Assembly (NCBI GenBank): GCA_023229605.1
Contig: JALNYY010000165.1
Coordinates: 1-8,636 of the forward strand
Origin: Methylobacter sp.
Lineage (GTDB): Bacteria; Pseudomonadota; Gammaproteobacteria; Methylococcales; Methylomonadaceae
DNA: 8,636 bases
Direction: 5' to 3'
In this document: piece by piece, positions 1 through 4,697 of the stretch
How the letters are laid out: each line of letters starts with the position of its first letter
Numbering within the stretch: the first letter of the stretch is position 1
Notes under the pieces: model-generated
Databases searched by the model: none
Told to the model about the DNA's origin: nothing
What the model saw: the letters and a program-made list of their open reading frames with translations, nothing else
Position numbers and translations under genes: made by a program

Positions 1-125
1 ATCTCGATAAGGATGCTGAAGTAGCAGGGGTGCTGCACGGCATTAAAGGCCAATATTTATTGCTGGATACCGGCGTGATTAATATCCGCAAGTTTGCCGG
101 TTATGAGATTGAATTTTCGGTGTAG
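1..125 (+). CDS. DUF2797 family protein, C-terminal fragment
   Basis: The reading frame entering the window at base 3 stays open until the TAG at 123-125 and gives about 40 residues, including GIKGQYLLLDTGVINIRKF and ending AGYEIEFSV. The pattern GIKGQYL-LDTGV-N-RK--GYE resembles the C-terminal end of DUF2797 proteins, a family of unknown biochemical function in Proteobacteria. The start and most of the protein lie outside the window, so domain content and length cannot be judged. It is co-directional with the ilv operon but separated by 325 bases, so it is probably a separate transcription unit. Recognition rests on a short tail seen by eye; a different family with a similar end remains possible. 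Confidence 0.7.
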   Translation, partial: LDKDAEVAGVLHGIKGQYLLLDTGVINIRKFAGYEIEFSV

Positions 126-127
126 GC

Positions 128-200
128 GCGGATTTGTAAAAGAAAGCGACTCTCCTATCAGCCTCAAGACCGGCATCAAACAGTTTTTCTTTAAATCCGC
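128..200. repeat. Long imperfect inverted repeat after the DUF2797 gene
   Basis: GCGGATTT (128-135) is complementary to AAATCCGC (193-200), and AAAGAAA (139-145) to TTTCTTT (186-192). Together they form an 8+7 bp stem with a three-base bulge and a loop of about 40 bases. A T5 run follows at 211-215. It begins three bases after the stop codon, so it could act in 3' end formation, although the large loop is not typical of a rho-independent terminator. Confidence 0.4.
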
Positions 201-272
201 CGATAACGCCTTTTTAACGGGTAAACAAGAATTGATTGTCACCGTTCAGGCAAGAATTAAAAAGGATAAGAG

Positions 273-368
273 ATGCGTGTACAAGTTGCCCAAAAACCTA
301 GTAAAATGCTTATATTATGCCGTCTGAATAAGGCGGCAACCAGCAGCGGCTTATGTGGCGTTCTTTAA
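273..368 (+). CDS. Candidate 31-codon leader ORF upstream of ilvB
   Basis: An ATG at 273 is preceded by AAGGA with a six-base spacer, a good Shine-Dalgarno arrangement. The frame runs 31 codons to TAA at 366-368, with protein start MRVQVAQKPSKMLILCRL and end SSGLCGVL. About nine residues are Leu, Ile or Val. That is only mildly above an average protein and lacks the long Val/Leu runs of the enterobacterial ilv leader peptides. A weak hairpin and T-run follow the stop, the layout expected of an attenuator. Against it, a candidate promoter (286-315) lies inside the frame, so a transcript from there would not carry it. I recognise no homologue. It is a possible leader peptide or a chance ORF. 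Confidence 0.22.
   Translation: MRVQVAQKPSKMLILCRLNKAATSSGLCGVL
286..315 (+). promoter_or_regulatory. Candidate sigma-70 promoter for the ilv operon
   Basis: TTGCCC (286-291) is separated by 18 bases from TTATAT (310-315), which is preceded by TG at 307-308 as in extended -10 promoters. Transcription would begin near 322 and leave about 130 bases of 5' untranslated leader before ilvB. Both boxes are imperfect and this is a visual match only. Confidence 0.33.
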
Positions 369-372
369 AAAT

Positions 373-400
373 AAACCGGGTATTTGGGTTTTGAGTTTTT
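373..400 (+). promoter_or_regulatory. Weak hairpin plus T-run, possible attenuator
   Basis: AAACC (373-377) can pair with GGTTT (387-391) across a nine-base loop. An A5 tract (367-371) can pair with the T5 tract (396-400). Only two GC pairs support it, so terminator strength would be low. Its place after the short leader ORF and before ilvB is what makes it worth listing. Confidence 0.2.
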
Positions 401-450
401 AAAAATGCATATGGCCGGCTTAATTTGAAAGTCTATTTGAGGGTATTGGC

Positions 451-2187
451 GTGGAGCTAAACGGCGCACAAATCGTAGTTCAGAGTCTTAAGGACGAAGG
501 CGTAGAATATATTTTTGGCTATCCCGGCGGAGCGGTATTGCATTTATACGATGCGATCTTTCAGCAGGATGATGTCAAACACATCCTGGTTCGGCACGAA
601 CAAGGCGCGACCCATGCGGCGGACGGCTATGCCCGTGCGACCGGCAAACCGGGCGTAGTCCTGGTCACTTCAGGCCCTGGCGCTACCAACGCCGTAACCG
701 GCATTGCCACCGCTTATATGGATTCAATCCCGATGGTGGTTATTTCCGGCCAGGTGCCGTCGCCGGTCATCGGCAGCGATGCATTCCAGGAAGTCGATAT
801 GGTCGGCATTACCCGGCCGTGCGTGAAGCATAATTTCCTGGTCAAAGACGTCACCAAACTGGCTGAAACCATCAAGAAGGCATTTTATGTGGCGACAACC
901 GGTCGCCCCGGCCCCGTTGTCGTCGACGTGCCTAAAGACATCACCGATCCCCGGATCAAAGTGCCTTATAAATACCCCAAAAAAGTGTCTATCCGTTCTT
1001 ATAACCCTGCGGTTACCGGCCATAAAGGGCAGATTAAAAAAGCCGTGGATTTATTATTGACCGCGCAGAAGCCGATCATTTATTCCGGCGGCGGCGTGAT
1101 TTTGGGTGAAGCCAGCAAGGAACTGACCGAATTCGCTCACACGCTGGGCTTTCCGATTACCAATACCCTGATGGGGCTGGGCGCTTATCCTGCAACCGAC
1201 AAACAGTTCGTTGGCATGCTGGGGATGCACGGCACTTATGAAGCCAACATGGCGATGCATGACAGCGATGTGATTATCGCCATCGGCGCGCGTTTTGACG
1301 ACCGGGTTACCGGCAAGCTGGACGAGTTTTGTCCGCACGCCCAGATTATCCATATCGATGTTGATCCGGCGTCCATTTCCAAAACCGTTAAGGTGGCGAT
1401 TCCCATTGTCGGCGAAGTCAAGCCGGTCTTGGAGCAGATGCTGGAAATGATCAGGGAAAGCAAAAAGAAACCGTCGAAGAAAGCCTTGGAAAGCTGGTGG
1501 AACCAAATTGAACAATGGCGAACTGTTAAATGTATGGAATACGACCGCAACAGCCGCCTGATCAAGCCGCAATACGTGATCGAGCAGTTGTACGAAGTCA
1601 CCAAAGGCGAGGCGTATGTCACCTCGGATGTCGGTCAGCATCAAATGTGGGCGGCCCAGTATTACCCGTTCGACAAACCGCGGCATTGGATTAATTCGGG
1701 CGGTTTGGGCACGATGGGTTTCGGCTTGCCTGCGGCCATCGGCGTTAAACTGGCGTTTCCCGATTCCGAAGTCGCTTGCGTGACCGGCGACGGCAGCATC
1801 CAGATGTGCATTCAGGAATTATCGACCGCGCTGCAATACAATGCGCCGGTAAAAATCATCAACCTGAATAACAGCTACTTGGGCATGGTTCGCCAATGGC
1901 AGGAATTTACCTACGAAAGCCGTTACTCGCATTCATACATGGACACCATCCCGGACTTCGTCAAACTGGCGGAGGCTTACGGCCATGTCGGCATGCGTAT
2001 CGATAAGCCTGAGGAAGTCAGGCCGGCGCTGGAAGAAGCGTTCGCGATGAAAGACCGTACGGTGTTCTTGGACATCCTGACCGACCGAACCGAAAACGTT
2101 TACCCGATGATTGAAGCCGGCAAGGCACATAACGATATGACCTTAAGAGTCGCGGACGGCACATCGACTGACAGGGAGTTGGCGTAA
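451..2187 (+). CDS. ilvB: Acetolactate synthase, large catalytic subunit
   Basis: This ThDP-dependent enzyme joins two pyruvates to acetolactate, or pyruvate and 2-oxobutyrate to acetohydroxybutyrate, the committed step of valine, leucine and isoleucine synthesis in the cytoplasm. The 578-residue length is normal. Visible motifs are YPGG near residue 25, RHEQGA with the catalytic Glu at 50, RFDDR at 281-285 in the central FAD-associated domain, and the ThDP/Mg motif GDG (446-448) followed by NN (473-474). The GTG start is chosen because GAGGG lies seven bases upstream and the protein begins at the usual family N-terminus (MELNGAQIVVQSL). The stop overlaps the ilvN start (TAATG), implying translational coupling with its regulatory subunit. 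Sequence type is close to IlvI/IlvB of gammaproteobacteria; which of these symbols is used is a matter of convention. Confidence 0.97.
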   Translation: MELNGAQIVVQSLKDEGVEYIFGYPGGAVLHLYDAIFQQDDVKHILVRHEQGATHAADGYARATGKPGVVLVTSGPGATNAVTGIATAYMDSIPMVVISGQVPSPVIGSDAFQEVDMVGITRPCVKHNFLVKDVTKLAETIKKAFYVATTGRPGPVVVDVPKDITDPRIKVPYKYPKKVSIRSYNPAVTGHKGQIKKAVDLLLTAQKPIIYSGGGVILGEASKELTEFAHTLGFPITNTLMGLGAYPATDKQFVGMLGMHGTYEANMAMHDSDVIIAIGARFDDRVTGKLDEFCPHAQIIHIDVDPASISKTVKVAIPIVGEVKPVLEQMLEMIRESKKKPSKKALESWWNQIEQWRTVKCMEYDRNSRLIKPQYVIEQLYEVTKGEAYVTSDVGQHQMWAAQYYPFDKPRHWINSGGLGTMGFGLPAAIGVKLAFPDSEVACVTGDGSIQMCIQELSTALQYNAPVKIINLNNSYLGMVRQWQEFTYESRYSHSYMDTIPDFVKLAEAYGHVGMRIDKPEEVRPALEEAFAMKDRTVFLDILTDRTENVYPMIEAGKAHNDMTLRVADGTSTDRELA

Positions 2188-2678
2188 TGAGACATATTAT
2201 TTCTATCCTGATTGAAAACGAATCCGGCGCGCTGTCGCGGGTGGCTGGCTTGTTTTCCGCGCGCGGCTACAATATCGAGTCCCTGACCGTAGCGCCCACG
2301 GAAGACCCCAGCCTGTCGCGTATGACCCTGGTCACGCGCGGCAGCGACGACATTATCGAGCAAATCACCAAGCAGCTGAATAAACTGATTGACGTGGTTA
2401 AACTGATCGACTTGGCTGAATCCGTTCATATCGAACGGGAACTGATGATGGTCAAAATCAGGACCACTGAGCATACGCGCGAAGAGATCAGAGGCATGGC
2501 GGATATATTTCGCGGCAAGATTATCGATGTGACGCCGGCTACTTATGTCGTGGAAATGACCGGCCCCTCCAGCAAACTGGATGCGTTTATTGCGGCTATT
2601 GATGGCGACAGCATTATTGAAGTCGTTCGTTCCGGGCCGACAGGTATATCGAGAGGCGAAAAAGGGCTGCATTTGTAA
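2187..2678 (+). CDS. ilvN: Acetolactate synthase, small regulatory subunit
   Basis: This is the regulatory partner of the large subunit; it stimulates activity and gives feedback inhibition by valine. At 163 residues it equals E. coli IlvH in length and is closely alike: an N-terminal ACT domain (about residues 3-76) with ENESGALSRV and RGYNIESLTVAPTEDP, then a C-terminal domain with FRGKIIDVTP (about 111-120) and KLDAF. Asn11, Gly14 and Asn29, positions whose mutation makes E. coli IlvH valine-resistant, are all kept, so valine sensitivity is inferred. The ATG shares one base with the ilvB stop, and AGGGAG lies about ten bases upstream inside ilvB. The gene could equally be named ilvH. The last codons form one arm of a hairpin reaching into the gap before ilvC. 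Confidence 0.96.
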   Translation: MRHIISILIENESGALSRVAGLFSARGYNIESLTVAPTEDPSLSRMTLVTRGSDDIIEQITKQLNKLIDVVKLIDLAESVHIERELMMVKIRTTEHTREEIRGMADIFRGKIIDVTPATYVVEMTGPSSKLDAFIAAIDGDSIIEVVRSGPTGISRGEKGLHL

Positions 2679-2695
2679 GCTTTAGCCTTTCGCCT
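2654..2695 (+). promoter_or_regulatory. Stem-loop at the ilvN/ilvC junction
   Basis: AGGCGAAA (2654-2661) pairs perfectly with TTTCGCCT (2688-2695), and GGCT (2665-2668) with AGCC (2684-2687). This makes a 12-bp stem with one three-base bulge and a 15-base loop that contains the ilvN stop codon. It is followed by AT-rich sequence (AATTAATTTTAAAAA) rather than a clean T-run. It could be a partial terminator, a processing site or a stability element that lets ilvC be expressed differently from ilvBN. Confidence 0.5.
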
Positions 2696-2731
2696 AATTA
2701 ATTTTAAAAACACCAAAAACAGGAAAAAATC

Positions 2732-3748
2732 ATGCAAGTTTATTACGACAAAGATGCCGATCTTTCAATCATCAAAGGTAAAAAAGTAGCCATTATCGGT
2801 TACGGATCGCAAGGCCATGCCCACGCCCTTAATCTAAAAGACTCAGGCGTTTCAGTTGTCGTGGGCTTGCGCGCAGGATCACCTTCTGTGGCTAAGGCTG
2901 AAGCACATGGTTTAACCGTACAACCTGTTGCACAAGCGGTTGCCGGCGCGGACATAGTGATGATTTTGACGCCTGATGAATTCCAATCAAAATTGTACAA
3001 AGACGAAATTGAACCGAACATCAAACAAGGTTCCGTATTAGCATTTGCCCATGGATTTTCAATTTTATTCAATCAAGTCGTGCCGCGCGCCGATTTGGAC
3101 GTCATCATGATCGCGCCTAAAGCGCCGGGGCACACCGTGCGTTCTGAATTTGTACGCGGCGGCGGCGTTCCTGACTTAATCGCAGTTCATCAAGATGCTT
3201 CAGGCACAGCGAAAGCGATTTGTTTATCGTATGCCTCTGCCATTGGCGGCGGTCGCTCAGGCATCATCGAAACCACGTTCCGCGACGAATGTGAAACCGA
3301 TTTATTCGGCGAACAAGCCGTATTATGCGGCGGCGCGGTTGAACTCGTAAAAATGGGTTTTGAAACCCTGGTTGAAGCGGGTTATGAGCCTGAAATGGCT
3401 TACTTTGAATGTCTGCACGAATTAAAGTTGATTGTTGATTTAATGTTTGAAGGCGGCATCGCCAACATGAACTACTCGATCTCCAACAATGCAGAGTACG
3501 GCGAATACGTCACCGGCCCAAGAGTCATCAACGAAGAAAGCCGTTGGGCGATGCGCGAAGCGTTGAAAAACATCAGAAACGGCGAGTACGCCAAGCAATT
3601 CATCATGGAAGGCATGACCAACTATCCTGAAATGACCGCCAAACGTCGTTTGAATGCAGAGCATCCGATTGAAGTTGTCGGTGCCAAACTGCGCAGCATG
3701 ATGCCTTGGATCAAAGCCAACCAGATTGTTGATAAAACTAAAAACTGA
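2732..3748 (+). CDS. ilvC: Ketol-acid reductoisomerase, class I
   Basis: This enzyme converts acetolactate or acetohydroxybutyrate to the dihydroxy acid by Mg-dependent alkyl migration and NADPH reduction, directly following the IlvBN step. The 338 residues match the short class I form. The Rossmann fold shows GYGSQG at 23-28 and LRAGSPS near 46-52, the usual cofactor-selecting loop. His107 lies in FAHGF. The metal-binding acids Asp190 and Glu194 (ETDLFGEQ) and Glu226 and Glu230 (ECLHE) are all present, so the enzyme should be active. The start is supported by AGGA seven bases upstream of the ATG. A 53-base gap separates it from ilvN, and it ends the operon, with a stem-loop five bases after the stop and a terminator about 100 bases on. 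Codons look a little more AT-rich than in ilvB. Confidence 0.98.
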   Translation: MQVYYDKDADLSIIKGKKVAIIGYGSQGHAHALNLKDSGVSVVVGLRAGSPSVAKAEAHGLTVQPVAQAVAGADIVMILTPDEFQSKLYKDEIEPNIKQGSVLAFAHGFSILFNQVVPRADLDVIMIAPKAPGHTVRSEFVRGGGVPDLIAVHQDASGTAKAICLSYASAIGGGRSGIIETTFRDECETDLFGEQAVLCGGAVELVKMGFETLVEAGYEPEMAYFECLHELKLIVDLMFEGGIANMNYSISNNAEYGEYVTGPRVINEESRWAMREALKNIRNGEYAKQFIMEGMTNYPEMTAKRRLNAEHPIEVVGAKLRSMMPWIKANQIVDKTKN

Positions 3749-3752
3749 TCCT

Positions 3753-3786
3753 ACCTATTCCCTCTCCTGCCGGAGAGGGAATAGGT
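3753..3786. repeat. Perfect 15-bp stem-loop after ilvC (REP-like)
   Basis: ACCTATTCCCTCTCC (3753-3767) is the exact reverse complement of GGAGAGGGAATAGGT (3772-3786) with a TGCC loop between. It starts five bases after the ilvC stop and has no T-run, so it looks like a repetitive extragenic palindrome that may protect the mRNA 3' end rather than a standard intrinsic terminator. Confidence 0.8.
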
Positions 3787-3840
3787 GAGGACTTGCATGG
3801 ATGCAGGAGGTAGAGCAATGCAGGAGCAATTGCCGAGGAG
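3753..3840. repeat. REP-like intergenic module, copy 1
   Basis: The stem-loop above is followed by purine-rich sequence with GGATGCAGGAGG and then GAGCAATTGCCG (3824-3835). The same 12-mer occurs at 4503-4514 in a similar setting (GGATGC..., purine-rich stretch, 12-mer, GGAGG). This suggests two diverged members of one dispersed intergenic family. Boundaries are approximate. Confidence 0.5.
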
Positions 3841-3844
3841 ATTT

Positions 3845-3877
3845 AAAAAAGCCCGTCTTTATGATGGGCTTTTTTTT
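3845..3877. terminator. Rho-independent terminator of the ilv operon
   Basis: GCCCGTC (3851-3857) pairs with GATGGGC (3863-3869), with one G-U pair and a TTTAT loop. It is flanked by A6 (3845-3850) and T8 (3870-3877). The A-tract and T-tract extend the stem, so it should terminate in both directions. It is the strongest terminator in the window and closes the ilvBNC unit. Confidence 0.9.
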
Positions 3878-3928
3878 GCGCTGAGGCGGATTAGGTAATT
3901 AACTGATATTACGCAGTTAGTCGAGTTT

Positions 3929-4110
3929 CTAGCGCTTGAACATTAAGGAGTCGCTAGCGCGACACTTGATTGAATCGGGTTCCCGCACCCGAGAGAGCGA
4001 GTTACTTTCTAAAAGAAAGTAACCAAAGAAAAGGCGACCCGATTGCCGCTTATTTTCTGTGCTCCTCGATAAAAGCTCCGGTGCTCGACGCGGCAAACGG
4101 GAGAAATACC
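3929..4110. repeat. Dispersed palindrome-rich intergenic element
   Basis: Several nested inverted repeats lie here. GTCGC/GCGAC forms a stem around TAGC (3950-3963). CGGGT/ACCCG sits around TCCCGC (3976-3991). A perfect 10-bp palindrome has arms GTTACTTTCT (4001-4010) and AGAAAGTAAC (4014-4023). AATCGGGT (3973-3980) pairs with ACCCGATT (4037-4044), enclosing the 10-bp palindrome. The GTTACTTTCT...AGAAAGTAACCAAAGAAAAGG core resembles, from memory, an intergenic repeat common in beta- and gammaproteobacteria. No transposase or terminal repeats are seen. Outer limits are approximate. Confidence 0.6.
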
Positions 4111-4446
4111 ATCCATGCATAACATCATAAGTAACAACGAAACTGTATCGAATACAAACCGGAACAGCTATAGGGTAGATGCCCCCAGCCAATACGCGAC
4201 TGACTTATACAATCCGGTCATCCGCTTTTGTGTTATATTTTATGCAGGCTTAGGATTTTATTTTGACAGCGTTCTGCCATAACGTGCCCAATTTTATTGG
4301 GAATTACTATTTAGCTGAGATTTTGACGCCTGTTTTTTTGACTATTGATGTTGGACGCACCCCGTCCTTGGCCTGTGTAATAAAAATTTGAATTAAGTAG
4401 TGTATTGCCACTTCAGATATACTCATCCGTACGTCAAATTTCGGCA
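4111..4446. other. AT-rich spacer without a recognisable gene
   Basis: No ORF with protein-like character is visible. There are isolated promoter-like boxes: TGTTATATT (4231-4239, extended -10 form), TTGACA (4263-4268) with no matching -10, and TATACT (4418-4423). A small CCCAAT/ATTGGG hairpin lies at 4287-4301. A short non-coding transcript cannot be excluded, but nothing here demonstrates one. Confidence 0.5.
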
Positions 4447-4535
4447 CCTTATTCCCGCCCTTGCCGGATGCCTACAGGGACGTAAGTAGTAAGGCGGCGC
4501 AAGAGCAATTGCCGGGAGGGTTAGGATGAGGGGGC
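4447..4535. repeat. REP-like intergenic module, copy 2
   Basis: This is the second copy of the module after ilvC. It contains CCCGCCCTTGCCGGATGCC, a purine-rich stretch, then GAGCAATTGCCG (4503-4514) and GGGAGGGTTAGGATGAGGG. The 12-mer is identical to 3824-3835; the rest is diverged and the long stem of copy 1 is not preserved. Confidence 0.45.
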
Positions 4536-4564
4536 TCAAAAACCATAATTTGATGTGCAAACGC

Positions 4565-4578
4565 TATAATCATGATTA
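4565..4578 (+). promoter_or_regulatory. Candidate bcs promoter -10 with overlapping palindrome
   Basis: TATAAT (4565-4570) is a perfect -10 match 128 bases before bcsB; no good -35 is visible 16-18 bases upstream. A perfect 12-base palindrome, TAATCATGATTA (4567-4578), overlaps it and reaches the expected transcription start, a usual place for a repressor operator. A weak -35 is typical of activator-dependent promoters. Function is inferred from position only. Confidence 0.4.
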
Positions 4579-4697
4579 ACATACAAAATCCGGTTAAGCC
4601 AATAGAAAAATAAACGCCAAAACTTGAGCGTTGAGACAACTAAACAACTTAATTTACAACAAACCCAAATGCTACCGCCGGGTGAAAAACCACCACA

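Noticed and set aside
94..327. 77-codon + strand ORF beginning inside the DUF2797 gene and crossing the ilv leader
   Set aside because: No ribosome binding site of note, low-complexity Lys/Phe-rich translation, overlap with a recognised gene end and with the inverted repeat; no family resemblance.
405..428. Seven-codon ORF (ATG CAT ATG ... TGA) just before ilvB
   Set aside because: No ribosome binding site and too short to support a coding claim.
1054..1686. 210-codon minus-strand ORF inside ilvB
   Set aside because: Antisense shadow of a strongly conserved gene; composition reflects the coding strand and no family is recognisable.
2100..2672. 190-codon minus-strand ORF opposite ilvN
   Set aside because: Antisense shadow covering almost exactly the ilvN frame.
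3929..4192. 87-codon minus-strand ORF across the repeat element (contains SGRLFFGYFLLESN)
   Set aside because: It is a translation of the palindromic repeat. Similar strings appear among spurious hypothetical proteins in many genomes. No good ribosome binding site upstream.
4263..4268. Perfect TTGACA -35 box in the intergenic region
   Set aside because: No acceptable -10 hexamer lies 16-18 bases downstream and no gene follows.
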